A stretch of 64,000 bases of DNA from CAVWXT01 sp963759115 (lineage in GTDB: Bacteria > Planctomycetota > Planctomycetia > Pirellulales > Thermoguttaceae), in contig CAVWXT010000006.1 in NCBI GenBank assembly GCA_963759115.1, forward strand, positions 434,001-498,000. Direction: 5' to 3'. The notes beneath the pieces are model-generated. The model made no database searches, was not told the origin of the DNA, and was given only the letters and a program-made list of their open reading frames with translations. How positions within the stretch are numbered: the stretch's first letter is position 1; every line of letters begins with the position of its first letter. Of this stretch, positions 25,922 through 36,117 are shown piece after piece. The translations under genes and the position numbers were made by a program.

Positions 25922-28754
25922 ATGCGCGGCCGTTTGTCGCGTTCGTTGCGTCGTCCACGTCTAGTTTCCCGCAAGCCTTCCAACGTCCGCAAACGCGTCC
26001 TTCGCGGCGAGTTGTTGGAGCCGCGGGCGATGTTGAGCGGGAATGGCCTGTCGCTCTTGGCGCTGGCCGCCCTCCCGCCAACCCCGAAGGTCGCGGCCCG
26101 CGCACCGATCAACGCCGCGCCCACCGTGGCGCAAGCGATCAGCATCAACGGCAATGCGACCGTCACTGGCCAGACCGCCTCGCTCTCGGTGCTGGGACGC
26201 GACGATGGGGGCGAATCCAAGCTCGTCTACACCTGGTCGGTGACGGGTGCGCCCGCCGGCGGTACGGCGACCTTCAGCTTGAACGGCAGCAATGCGGCAA
26301 AGCAGACGACGGCCACGTTCACCAAGGCCGGCACGTACAAGTTCACGGTGAAGATCGTGGATGCCGGCGGCCTCTCGGTAAGCAGCAGCAAGACCGTTGT
26401 GGTGTCGCCTGCGCTGGCAAGCATCAGAGTCAGCACGGCGGCCGGCCAGTTCGTCAGTCCCGGCGCGACGCTGGCCGTGCCGGGCGTCAGCCAGGCGTTT
26501 GCCGCCCAGGGGTTCGACCAGTTCGGTTATGCCTTAGCCACGCGGCCCAGCTTTCACCTGGTCGTTGACCACAATTCCCAACGGCGCGCCGAGGCCGACT
26601 TTGGCCGCCAGCGGCGCCAACGCAACGGAAAAGTTCGGCAAAGCCGGGGCCTATGGGCTGGCCGTCCAGGCCAAGGCCGCAGGAGGCATCTCGGTCACCG
26701 CCAGCGTGTCGATCATGGTGACGCAGGTCGCCAGCGGCATGGGAAAGGCAGCGACCGCTCCGGTGTACGTTTCGGGAACGAGCCAGCAACTGGCCATGCC
26801 CGTGTTTCTCGATCAATTCGGCGGCGCCATGACCCAGGCGCCGACGCTGGTGTGGTCGACGACGTCGCTTCCCCTCAATGCGCCGGAGCCCACCTTTGCG
26901 ACGAGCGGCGGCCTGACGACGGCCACCTTCGCGATGGCTGGCTCCTATGTCCTCAACGCCCGCGTCGCCAACGCCCCGAAGCTGTCGTTCGTCACCACGG
27001 TGATCGTCAGTCAAACGCTGACGAGCATTGCCATTTCGCCCAACGTGGCCTATGTCCTCCAGGGCGCCGCGCAGCAGTTCACTCCCCAGGCATTGGACCA
27101 GTTCCGTCAGCCGATGGCGAACCAGCAAATCTTCAGTTGGAGCGCGAGCGGCGGGACGATCGGCGCTTCGGGGTTATTCAGGGCCCCGAGCAACCTCTCC
27201 GGCTGCACGGTGACCGCCAGGAGCGGCTCGGTGACGGGCGTGGCGACCGTTGTCATCATGGTCAATTCGGCAAACCTGCAAAATGCCGCCCTGGCGAAGC
27301 TCGTCCAGAGCCTCGACGTGGACGGCTCGATCAGCCGGGCGGACATGATCCAGATTCTCCGCAGCGCCGGCGCCGACGGCGTGGTCGACGCCACGGAATT
27401 CTCCGACCTGAAGAGGATGTTGAACCAGGCCGCGACGTTGAACATCCCCGGCTACGTACAGGTGCTGGCCGGCGACGTGGTCAACGGCAACGCCGCCAAC
27501 GCCACGTTTCTGGGCCAGTCGCTGGGCAACCTGACCGCCGGCAGCTCCGCCAGCCAACTCAACAAGCTCGTCGACAAGTGGTTTCTCGGCGCCGACCACC
27601 CGACGCTCTGCAATACCTCGTTGGTCTACAAGTCGGTCGCCGGCTCGCTGTTCCCGCATACGCCGTCGCATGCCGACGAATACCAAGGCCAGTTGGGCGA
27701 CTGCTATTTCATTTCTGCCCTGGGCACCCTTGCCGACAGCAACCCGGCCGCGGTCCAGAACATGTTTCTCGACAACGGCGACGGCACGTTCACCGTCCGC
27801 TTCTATTCCGGCACGTACGGAACCATCTACAACTACGGCGACGGCAGTATCAGCGCCGGCTTCAACGACAACGTCGGGATCGTCGACTACGTGACCGTCG
27901 ATCGCATGCTGCCGACCAGCACCAGCGGCATCCTCGCCTATGCCGACTACGGCGCCAGTTATGCCAACGCCAATAACGCGCTGTGGATTCCCTTGGCCGA
28001 AAAGGCCTACGCCCAGTGGAACCAGACCGGCAAGGCGGGCCGCGACGGCACGAATGCCTACGCTTCCATCCAGGGCGGCTGGATGGCCACGGTCGATGCC
28101 CAGGTGCTCGGCCACAATGCCACCGACTATCTGATGCCTACCACGAACGAGCAAGTGGCCATCAACGCGCTGGCGGCCAAGAAGGCGGTGACGATCGGAA
28201 CCCTTCAGTGGTCGGGCACCCAGTATGGCCTCTACGCATCGCACGCCTACGCGATCGTCGGCTACAGTGCGTCCACCGACACGTTCACTCTGTATAATCC
28301 CTGGGGCTCGAATCAACCCGGCCAGCTCACGTGGAGCCAACTCCAGGCGTCCTGCAGCCAACTCGCGGTAGCCGACACGGCCGGTTCCGTGGCCATTAGC
28401 GCGGCGGCGGTCGAGGCGGCGTCCGTCAAGACCTCGCTGTTGTTGAATCGCGTATCCGACTTCCTGGAGCAGGTACCGCACGCGGCCGTGGGCACGATGC
28501 CCTCCGATTCGGCCGCCGCGGCCAGCCCCTCATCCGGACCTGCACCGGCGGCGGTTTCCCGCGGCCGGCTGCTGGCCGAACTCGACGCCTCGCGTCGGCT
28601 GTTTGAGAGTACGGGCAGCAGTTGGGGCGTGCAGTCACGCCAAGCCCGCCTTGTCATCGCCACGGATGACGTCATCTCCGCTTTGCCGGGCGGCATGATT
28701 CCGTTCAAGACCGAGTTGCTGTTGGACGACGTGATCGAGCAATTGTCGTCTTGA
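25922..28754 (+). CDS. secreted calpain-like (C2 family) cysteine protease with Ig-like repeats, one frameshift
   Basis: About 944 aa when one extra base near 26560 is bridged (ALATRPSF then TWSLTTIPNG). The basic N-terminus leads into the planctomycete export motif LLEPRAMLSG (about residues 34-43). Several Ig/PKD-like strands follow (LVYTWSVTGAPAGG, APTLVWSTTS, QIFSWSASGG). An EF-hand-like pair (DVDGSISRADM and GVVDATEFSDL) precedes the protease. The catalytic triad is visible: Cys in QLGDCYFISALG (about 594), His in SHAYAIVGY (about 774) and Asn in LYNPWGSN (about 791). Cell-surface or periplasmic proteolysis, perhaps calcium-controlled, is inferred from the domain order. Confidence 0.9.
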
Positions 28755-29106
28755 CTTCGGCCGGGATCGGCCCCGCGGAACTCTCGTTGGCCGGATGCTC
28801 GCGCCCGCGGAATAGTCCCCGCGGCAGGGGAAAAGTCCCTTCCCAGAAGCTAGCTATCCTGGGGAACGCGGCGTAAAATGCTCTCGTGGCACGCGCGGGG
28901 GTATTGACAGGCGCCACGCGACGGCTTCCACCCATCGGCCGCTCCTTTCGGCTGCGGCGAGCGCCGGTAACAGCCCACGGCCGCAACGACGAGTCGCCGC
29001 CCGGCAGTGCAGAGACTGGGAACTAACGAGACGGCTCGCGCGTCGAATGGTATTGAGGCGGAAACCGCGGCGTTCGTGGCGGGGTTGCATCGGAGAGGAA
29101 TGAAGG
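28755..29106. other. 352-bp intergenic region, no gene seen
   Basis: Between the protease and the HEAT-repeat gene. GC-rich with several short direct repeats (CCCGCGGAA, CCCCGCGGCA). I see no convincing coding frame, RNA or promoter motif. GAGAGGAATGAAGG before ATG 29107 provides the ribosome site of the next gene. Confidence 0.5.
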
Positions 29107-31149
29107 ATGAGAGTGTTCAGTCTGTTCTTGATCGTCGCACTGGCGCGTGTTTGTGTTGGGGTCGGGCAGGCCCCGATATCAAACTCTCGGGGCAAGGAAC
29201 CGACCTACCAGGGAAAGACTCTCGGGGAATGGGTAACCTTAGCGAAGGACGCCACTACGGACAAGAACGTGCGCGTAGAGGCTGTCGAGGCCTTGGGGAA
29301 CATTGGTCCCAAGGCCATCCCGCCCCTTACAGAATTGCTCCGGGATGAGGATCATGACGTTCGGCTGTATGCTGCGTCGGCTTTGGGAAACGTCGGACCC
29401 AAGGGCATCCCGCCCCTGACAGAACTGCTCCGGGATGAGGATCATGACGTCCGGCTGCGTGCTGCTTGGGCTTTGGGAAACATCGGACCCGAAGCTATTC
29501 CTATTCTCATGGAGTTGGTCAGGGACAAGAACGCTCATGTTCGCGGAGGCGCCGCTTGGGCGTTGGGGTGGAGCGACTCCGAAGCCAAGACCGTCGTCCC
29601 AGTCCTCGTGGCACTGCTTAAGGACAAGGATTCTGAGGTGCGGCAAGGTGCCGCTGCCGCCTTGGGGCAGTACGGTCCAGAAGCCAAGGCAGCCGTTCCA
29701 CAACTCACGGAATTGCTCACGGACTCCGAAGTTAGGCAAGATGTCGCTTGGAGCCTGGGGCAAATCGGCCCCGAGGCCAAGACAGCCGTTCCAACCCTCA
29801 CGGAACTACTCAGAGACAAGAACGAACGGGTCCGAGAGGCAGTCGCCCAGGCATTGGGAATGATCGGCCCCGCTGGCATTCCGGCACTCACGGAATGCCT
29901 CAAGGATACGGATCCTCACGTTCGGCTCGGAGCTGCATCGGCCTTGGGGTGGATTGGCGATGAATCCAAGACAGTCGTCCCCGCCCTTGCCGCAATGTGC
30001 AAGGACGAAGACTCCGACGTTCGGGTAGCCGCCACATTGGCACTCGATGACATCGGCCCCGACGCCAGAAGCGCAGCCCCGGCCCTTATGGAACTGCTGA
30101 AGGACAAGGAATCGTCGGTTCGGCATGCCGCCGCCACAGCGTTGGGCAATTTCGGCTCCGATGCGAAGGCGGCTATCCCGTCGCTCACCGAGTTGCTCAA
30201 GGAAGAGGATTTTCGGGTTAAGGATGCTGCCGCTTCGACTTTGGGGAACATCGGTCCCGAGGCTGTTCCTGCCGTGACGGAATTGCTCGCGGACAAGAAG
30301 CCGCACGTCCGGTGGGCCGCTGCCAGGGCATTGGGAAGTGTCGGCCCCGAGGCCAAGACAGCCGTGCCCAATCTTATCGAACGGCTGAAGGATGAGGATT
30401 CTGACGTGCGGCGGGCTGCCGCTTTCGCACTGGCGAACATCGGTCCCGGGGCGAAGGCGGCCGTTCCTGCTCTGTTGGCTTTGCTTGAGGACAAGACCCC
30501 GTTTACTCAGTATGCTGCTGCTACGGCCTTGGGGGACATCGGTCCCGAGGCAAAGATCGCCATTCCCGCTCTCACGGAGTTGCTCAAGGACGATGCTAGC
30601 CGACTTCGGTCCGCCGCCGCCGCCGCGTTGGGAAACATTGGTTCCGAAGCCAAGACCGCCGTTCCTGTCCTCGTCGGATTGCTTAAGGACCGGGATATTG
30701 AAGTCCGGCAGAGCGCCGCTGAAGCCTTAGGGCACATCGGTCCGGAAGCAAAGACGGCTGTCGCAGCGCTCAAGGAAGCGCTCGGGGATGAGGACTGGCG
30801 GGTTCGGATTGAAGCTGCGCTGGCATTATCGAGGGTCGGCGAAACCAAGGCTGCCATTTCCGCGCTGACGGAATTACTCAGCGACGGGCAGGGATGGGCC
30901 AGGCATGAAGCGGCCGTGACATTGGGGAAGATAGGTCCGGAGGCGAAGGAAGCGATCCCTGCGCTCATGGAACTGCTACTGCTGAGGGACAGATTCTTTC
31001 GGCAAGAAGCGGCCGTGGCGCTGGGGAGAATCGGCCCCGCGGCGAAGACCGCTATCCCTGCCCTCACGAAGCGGCTGACGGACAAAGATCGCGGGGTTCG
31101 AGAGGCTGCTGCGGAGGCACTACGCAAGATTCAGCCGCAAGAGAAGTGA
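29107..31149 (+). CDS. exported HEAT-repeat protein
   Basis: 680 aa. A signal-like N-terminus (MRVFSLFLIVALARVCVG) is followed by a short linker and the opening YQGKTLGEWVTLAKD, as in many planctomycete HEAT proteins. About 17-18 repeats of 31-39 residues follow with the consensus AVPxLxELLKDxDxxVRxxAAxALGxIGPEAK. The repeats form a long solenoid with no catalytic domain, so a scaffold or protein-binding role is expected. DNA identity between units is high, so copy number could vary. The frame is intact despite the repetition. Confidence 0.92.
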   Translation: MRVFSLFLIVALARVCVGVGQAPISNSRGKEPTYQGKTLGEWVTLAKDATTDKNVRVEAVEALGNIGPKAIPPLTELLRDEDHDVRLYAASALGNVGPKGIPPLTELLRDEDHDVRLRAAWALGNIGPEAIPILMELVRDKNAHVRGGAAWALGWSDSEAKTVVPVLVALLKDKDSEVRQGAAAALGQYGPEAKAAVPQLTELLTDSEVRQDVAWSLGQIGPEAKTAVPTLTELLRDKNERVREAVAQALGMIGPAGIPALTECLKDTDPHVRLGAASALGWIGDESKTVVPALAAMCKDEDSDVRVAATLALDDIGPDARSAAPALMELLKDKESSVRHAAATALGNFGSDAKAAIPSLTELLKEEDFRVKDAAASTLGNIGPEAVPAVTELLADKKPHVRWAAARALGSVGPEAKTAVPNLIERLKDEDSDVRRAAAFALANIGPGAKAAVPALLALLEDKTPFTQYAAATALGDIGPEAKIAIPALTELLKDDASRLRSAAAAALGNIGSEAKTAVPVLVGLLKDRDIEVRQSAAEALGHIGPEAKTAVAALKEALGDEDWRVRIEAALALSRVGETKAAISALTELLSDGQGWARHEAAVTLGKIGPEAKEAIPALMELLLLRDRFFRQEAAVALGRIGPAAKTAIPALTKRLTDKDRGVREAAAEALRKIQPQEK

Positions 31150-31309
31150 CGCACACAGCCAGACTGCCCAATCTGCACGGCCCCGCCACGGCCTGCGCGC
31201 TGAGCCGGGGCGGGGCAGACGAGAAGCCCAATCATGGTCCGCGGCCAATTCGGCTGCCGTTCGAGCGGATTGAAATCCGCTCTACGACGAAATCGCAGGG
31301 CCGCGCCGG

Positions 31310-31792
31310 CTAGAACGTCGCGCCGCCGGTCGGGGCCGGCAGACTCGGGACGGGCGCCGCTGCGGGCGCAGGCGGAGCGGCCGGCGCTGCAAACGCGGCC
31401 GGCGGCTGCGGCGCCTGGCTCGTCGTCGGAACGGAAGCACCAGGCGCCGGCGGAGGCGGATAATAGTTCTGCTGCGGCGCCGAGGGCTGCGAGTATTGTG
31501 GCGTGGCCGAGGGCTGCGCGTAGGGCTGCGGCGCCGGCGGATAGTAATACTGCTGCCCCGCCGGAGGCTGCGCGTAAACCGGGGCCGGCGCGTAGGCAGG
31601 GGCCGGATAATAGACCGGTCCAGGACCCACGTAGACTCGGTACGGGGGCGGATAGTAGTAGTGCGGGCGCGGGTAATAATAGGCCGGGTAGCCCACTCCG
31701 ATGCCGATGCTCACCCCGGCCTGGACCGATGTCCCCGCAGAGGCCACCAAGGCCAAGACGGCGCCCAGGAGCACGAGTTTCTTCAAGTTCAT
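31310..31792 (-). CDS. secreted Pro/Tyr-rich protein
   Basis: 160 aa from ATG 31792 with AAAGGAGG upstream. A signal peptide (MNLKKLVLLGAVLALVASAG, cleavage near VQA-GV) leads into a sequence dominated by Y, P, A and Q, with YYYPRPHYYYPPPYRVY near the start and QPYAQPSATPQYSQPSAPQQ later. There is no recognisable fold. Tyr/Pro-rich secreted proteins may be structural or cross-linked in the envelope; that is only an inference. Confidence 0.75.
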   Translation of the reverse strand: MNLKKLVLLGAVLALVASAGTSVQAGVSIGIGVGYPAYYYPRPHYYYPPPYRVYVGPGPVYYPAPAYAPAPVYAQPPAGQQYYYPPAPQPYAQPSATPQYSQPSAPQQNYYPPPPAPGASVPTTSQAPQPPAAFAAPAAPPAPAAAPVPSLPAPTGGATF

Positions 31793-32008
31793 CGCAGATC
31801 CTCCTTTGCAATCAACCCCGCCGCGCGACATGCCGGTTGGAATGCCGCATCGCGGAGTCGGATCGTACCCAACTTCCAAGAATCGGCAAATCCCAGTTCT
31901 TGGTGCCGCATCTCCCCTCACCACTATATATCGGCAAGTCAACCCGACCGGCATAATGCTCACCGATCACGTGATATTACGCCGGACGCGGCGATGTCCC
32001 CACCCGTA

Positions 32009-32030
32009 GGACAGGTTGGCAACCTGTCCC
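32009..32030. repeat. palindromic repeat family A copy
   Basis: GGACAGGTTGGCAACCTGTC forms an almost perfect palindrome between the Pro/Tyr-rich gene and the DisA_N-like gene; same family as 14770-14838. Confidence 0.75.
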
Positions 32031-32043
32031 ACTCGGATGCGGC

Positions 32044-33281
32044 TCACAAAAAGTGCATTTCCGCGTCACACTCACTCACACCATTCTTGCTTTTGAAGTA
32101 CACCGTAACGTCCCCATCGGAACTCACCTTGATGGGATGGGCGCCCCAGAGATACGACGAGCGGGCGGCCGTGGTTCTTGCCCCCAGTTGATTTCCCACG
32201 CTGGGATGCGAGCGGATCAGCGTTCCCACCGCCAGGATGCGGTGGTCGTCGAAGACGACGGCGCCGTCGGCGCACGCCATTTCAATCAGCCGCCGCCGCC
32301 GCTTCAAGGAGCCGGCCCGTTTGCCGATGGCCGTATCGGCGAGCAACTGCCCGACCAGGGCCTGGCCGCAGTCCGGGTTCTGCGGCACGCCGTCGTCTCT
32401 CCAGTCGTCGGAAATAATGCTCTCCGTGTTCAGGATGCGCTGGCGGATGCAGTGCTCCGGGTCGTAAACCAGCAGCGCCCCTGCCGCCCGAAACTCAAGT
32501 CAAAGATCAGCTCGAAGAGATTGCCGCCGACGTGGTGATTTCCCAGGCAGTAGGCGAGGCTGTTCTTGAAGGTTCGCACGTCGTAGATCTTCCACTTTCG
32601 TTGCCTTCGCGCGGCCAGCAACCCCGCCTTGTTCATGATGATCATGTCGCCCTGCGGAGTCAGATGGGCGGAGACGTCGGCCGCCGCCATGACGCTGTGA
32701 ATGGGGTGCAAGAACTCCGGATGGAACTTGTGCGCGGTGGGGTTTTTGACCTGGCCCCACTCCACTTCGCCATAGTCGATCAACTGCAGGTCCGGGTCCA
32801 CCGTGAGATAGGAGAAAGGCGACGAGGCCAGACGGTCGAGAAACTTTTGCAGATTCGCTTCCGTGATGTCGCCCGTGCCCTCCCCGTCGCGGATGATCAG
32901 GTTCAGCGAGACGGGCTGATTCTCCGACGTGCGGCGGGCCACGGCCTCCAGATATTTGATGAGCTTGGGCCAGTCGACGATGCTGGAATGGATCCGCAGC
33001 CACTCGATGGCAAGGGTCTCCAACAGCACGTCGATCAGGCTGGGAAGTTGGATGAAGTGGTGGAGGGGGAGCTCGCGGGTCCGGGCGCAGATTCTCGCTA
33101 CAAAGGCCCGCAAATTGGGCGTCAGTCTGCAGTGATTGTAGAAGTGGGCGGTGTGTTTGCCGATGGGGATCGAATACGTCTGAGGACCGCATTCGGCCTC
33201 GTACCAATGAGGCACGAGGCGAATGATTTCCTGGCCGATTTCGGCCTCGGTCACTGCTCGAAGCACATCTGGGGGAGTCAT
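32044..33281 (-). CDS. DisA_N-like (diadenylate-cyclase-related) protein, one frameshift
   Basis: About 412 aa if a shift near 32485 in a G4 run is bridged (LIFDLSFGRQG then ALLVYDPEHCIRQ). The N-terminal 290 residues form a domain I do not recognise. The C-terminus reads MACADGAVVFDDHRILAVG, then GARTTAARSSYLWGAHPIKV, then GDVTVYFKS. This is the layout of the DAC/DisA_N fold (DGA motif, then G-T-R-H-R-A-A). DGA is kept but the RHR motif reads RTT, so cyclase activity is doubtful. ATG 33281 (MTPPDVLRAV) is the likely start; an upstream in-frame extension is possible. Confidence 0.7.
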
Positions 33282-33369
33282 CGAGCGGATGATACCGCAA
33301 ACGCACGTCCGGCCCAATAGACATTTGGCCGGTGGATTCGGCCGTTCGATTCATCACGGTAGGAGACTG

Positions 33370-34155
33370 ATAGGGGTAGGGAAGGCCGGTTAAGTTCCCG
33401 GCCTCCCCTCCCTCCGAACCGGACTGGCGGATTTCCCGCATCCGGCTCTCCGGTTAGTGGTGTTACCTCGTAGAGGATTGGTGAACCGAGCGCGGGAAGG
33501 AAACAAGGTTCCTTCTCGGGATCGGCAGAAGCGAAAGGCCCTGACCTTCACGGGAAGGCCACCAACATGCAACATCGACGGTGCGGCCAATCTGAGCCAA
33601 GTTACGTGTGCCTGACGCAGTCCGTCGTGGCTAGTCGTTGCCGACACTCGCGGTACGGTGTGGTTTTGGCCGTGCGTCATGTTTCATCCACTTTCCTGCG
33701 TCCCTTTGCTCGACGGGCATTGCCCCGCTTCCTCGCTCGTATGGACGCTCTGACTCCTGGGCGGTCGATTCTTCGTATCCTTATCAGGGACAATGAACTT
33801 CGTCCTTGTACCCGCCCAGGTCTCCTTGCTTCATGTATCAAACCTTCCGACCGTTCCGCCTCCAACCACCTGTTGCCGCCTCTGGGGCTTGGTTTGGTTT
33901 CCCCCCGGAGCTTACCGCGCGGTCTGCCGACCGCATCCCTTGCGAGGACCACAGCGTCACTTGGGCTTCGCCTTTTCCTAGCAGGCTCGCCACGACAACC
34001 GGCCGAATCGAGTTCGTCATCCTGCGGACCAGCCGTTCACCTTCAGTTGCTCTCCACCCCCTCTCACGAGGACGCAGTTACTTTCGGTTACGAAGTTCAA
34101 ACCCAATTTCGACAAGGACTTGCACCTTGCTGATTCGATACACTCACAAGCGCAC
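33370..34155 (-). mobile_element. group II intron lacking its reverse transcriptase
   Basis: Read on the minus strand, the element begins GTGCGC at 34155 and ends CCCTACCCCTAT at 33370. It contains the same conserved core as the full intron at 56504-58426: GTAACCGAAAGTAACTGCG, AGTTCATTGTCCCTGATAAG, and a domain V of the form AGCCGGATGCGGGAAATCCG ... CCGGTTCGGAGGGAG. In place of the 1.3-kb ORF there is about 200 bp of unrelated sequence. The 5' exon boundary lies just after a family B palindrome. It could splice or move only with help in trans. Confidence 0.85.
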
Positions 34156-34226
34156 TAGGAGGCGACTCCTGTCGCCGAGAAACGGTGAAATCTCCGGCAA
34201 TCGGCGACTGGAGTCGCCTCCCACAA
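34156..34226. repeat. palindromic repeat family B copy, adjoining the intron
   Basis: GGAGGCGACTCCTGTCGCCG (34158) pairs with CGGCGACTGGAGTCGCCTCC (34202-34221). It is the same family as 19965-20048. The group II intron is inserted directly beyond its left arm, 2 nt after the stem. Confidence 0.8.
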
Positions 34227-34279
34227 CGAAGAACCGAACGTCCTTGGGCCGCCGAATCGGCGCGGGAATCGCGGTACGG

Positions 34280-34855
34280 CTACCAATAGTACCGGTGTGG
34301 GTGTCCCCAGTAGGGCCGGCCATAATAGCCTTCCACAACCACCGGCGGCGGCGAGCCATCTTGCACAACCACCGCTTGGGGCATGTTGGGGACCGGCGTG
34401 GCCTGCATCGTGGCGATCACGCGCCCGTCAACCCCTTGCTGCTGCAGCATGATCAAGTCGGGGGCCTGTAACGGCGACGCCATGCCGTGCGAGCGGATAT
34501 GGTTCATGATCAGTTCCGGCTGCACGCCGGCCCTGGTCATGGCCAACACGTCGTCGATATGCACCGCGCCGGCCATTTGACGGCCGACCTGTTGTTCGAT
34601 GGCCGCGCGGTTCTTGGCCTCGATCTGGTCTTGTCCCGCGCCGATGGCGGCGCCGCTCAACGCGCCCACGCCGGCGCCGATGGCCGCCCCGGCGGCCGTA
34701 TTGCCGGCGGCATGGCCAATGATGGCGCCGGTGCCGGCGCCGAGCAGTCCGCCGAACAGCGCCCCTTGGTCGGTATGAGTCGGTGACGCGCATCCCGCAG
34801 CCAACCATAAGGCGGCCAGTACACACACGGAACTCTCACGGAAGATGTGGCGCAT
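34280..34855 (-). CDS. glycine-zipper lipoprotein
   Basis: 191 aa from ATG 34855 (MRHIFRESSVCVLAALWLAAG). The lipobox is LAAGC, predicting an outer-membrane or periplasmic lipoprotein. Residues about 30-75 are a glycine zipper (GGLLGAGTGAIIGHAAGNTA, GAGVGALSGAAIGAG). The second half has AMTRAGVQPELIMNHIRSHG and ends in an aromatic tail (GYYGRPYWGHPHRYYW). Glycine-zipper proteins insert into or associate with membranes; the exact role is unknown. Confidence 0.82.
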   Translation of the reverse strand: MRHIFRESSVCVLAALWLAAGCASPTHTDQGALFGGLLGAGTGAIIGHAAGNTAAGAAIGAGVGALSGAAIGAGQDQIEAKNRAAIEQQVGRQMAGAVHIDDVLAMTRAGVQPELIMNHIRSHGMASPLQAPDLIMLQQQGVDGRVIATMQATPVPNMPQAVVVQDGSPPPVVVEGYYGRPYWGHPHRYYW

Positions 34856-35298
34856 TGGATTCGCTCGCTCAAGAGGCGTTGTTCCCCCGCTTTCTATTAT
34901 CGGCAAACCGGCCCCAAATCAAATATGTTTCGAGAGCCGTGGGCCAGCCTGCCGGATAACAAGAGGGCTGGGAGAGCTTGGGGAAATGCACAACATGATT
35001 GAGACCCGCTGTATAAACGGAGGCAAGATTCCTGTCAACGTGAGTTCGGAAAAGATAACGGAACAACAAATTACGGGCGATTTGCAGCCGCCGGCCGGTT
35101 GCGAACGGACGCTGCTTCTTGCCAATCGGACGCAGCTTCTCCATATTATCCGTCTTGATTTCCGCTGGCTGGCAGCACTGCCGAGCCGGGCCGGTGAATC
35201 TCGATTCCGTTCCGGAGTCCCCTTGGGTACCATTCGAGCGAGCCGCAGGAGGCATTCCGAAAAGAGGTTCCCTTCTTCTGGACATCCTTCGTTCCAGA
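34856..35298. other. 443-bp intergenic region, no convincing gene
   Basis: Lower GC than its surroundings. A plus-strand frame exists (MHNMIETRCINGG onward) but it runs into the convergent DUF1349-like gene and shows no domain. A promoter for the glycine-zipper gene is expected near 34900; no clear -35/-10 was identified. Confidence 0.4.
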
Positions 35299-36045
35299 TC
35301 ACCCTGCCCATCCAGCACGACAACTGTCCGTTGCCTCAATGCCGATGGCCGTCAGTTGCGAAGTCCGTTTCCGGAGGGTTCGGGGCCGAGGACTGGGCGG
35401 CCGATTGGATAGCGTCACATGGTCGAACGTGGCCCCGGTGAGAACGTCTGTTTTGTGCGAGGAAGCGGCCAACCCGATCACGGTATCGGCGGCCAAATCG
35501 AGCTTGATCTGGCCCGAGAGCTGCCACATTTCGCCGTCCACCGATTCGTAGCCGCTGAAATCGTCGCCGCGGCGGACGATTTTCAGCCAGCAGGGGAACT
35601 GCCCCTTCGGCACGCCGGCTTTCTCGGCTTCGCTCTTGGCGACGACGCGGACCGTCTTGCCATCGGTCTTGTCGCGATAGAGGAACTGCGTGCCATCGGT
35701 GGCCGTGACACATAAGGTGACGCTCCGGGAACCGGCGTCGAGCGACTCGCGGATGCAGAGACTGGCCTTGGCGTGCGCCACGCCGCCGGGATTCTTCATG
35801 GCGGTCACGCGGGCCACCACTTCGACGTCGCCGTGGGCCGGTTGCCATGCGATGTGACACCCGTCGGCCGGACCCCAGACATCCATCGTGCCCTGCAAGG
35901 CAAACACCCCCGCAGCGTACTCTGCGGTTCCCGGCGTTTGCAGCGCGCCGATGTCCTGATGTTTCCACGGGGCCGGCAGCAGCTCCTCGGCGAAAAGGGG
36001 AAACGCCAAGGACAAGAGGACGCTGAGGACAAGCATGGCTTTCAT
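35299..36045 (-). CDS. exported DUF1349-like (concanavalin-fold) protein
   Basis: 248 aa from ATG 36045 with GGTGGGAG upstream. The signal peptide is MKAMLVLSVLLSLAFPLFAE. The body has the strands of a LamG/DUF1349 jelly roll: GCHIAWQPAHGDVEVVARV, KASLCIRESLDAGSRSV, LKIVRRGDDFSGYESVDGEMW. Such domains bind carbohydrate and often accompany glycan-degrading enzymes; the next gene upstream in the same direction is a heparinase-type lyase, 73 bp away. The last 30 residues are basic and atypical, so the 3' end could be frameshifted. Confidence 0.75.
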   Translation of the reverse strand: MKAMLVLSVLLSLAFPLFAEELLPAPWKHQDIGALQTPGTAEYAAGVFALQGTMDVWGPADGCHIAWQPAHGDVEVVARVTAMKNPGGVAHAKASLCIRESLDAGSRSVTLCVTATDGTQFLYRDKTDGKTVRVVAKSEAEKAGVPKGQFPCWLKIVRRGDDFSGYESVDGEMWQLSGQIKLDLAADTVIGLAASSHKTDVLTGATFDHVTLSNRPPSPRPRTLRKRTSQLTAIGIEATDSCRAGWAG

Positions 36046-36117
36046 TTTGACTCCCACCGAATGGGCAAAGGGCTTGAGGATTCTCCCCGTATGTTCGGAT
36101 ATATCCCCGCGTATCCG

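Noticed and set aside
28890..28915. Possible sigma-54 promoter (TGGCAC ... TTGAC) before the HEAT gene
   Set aside because: The GG and GC elements are not at the required 10-bp spacing.
33390..33680. 96-codon minus-strand gene inside the short group II intron
   Set aside because: It starts at the position of the lost reverse transcriptase and ends in domain V; the sequence has no RT motif and is intron RNA structure read as protein.
34845..35441. 198-codon plus-strand frame between the lipoprotein and DUF1349-like genes
   Set aside because: Overlaps both neighbours antisense and has no recognisable domain or ribosome site.
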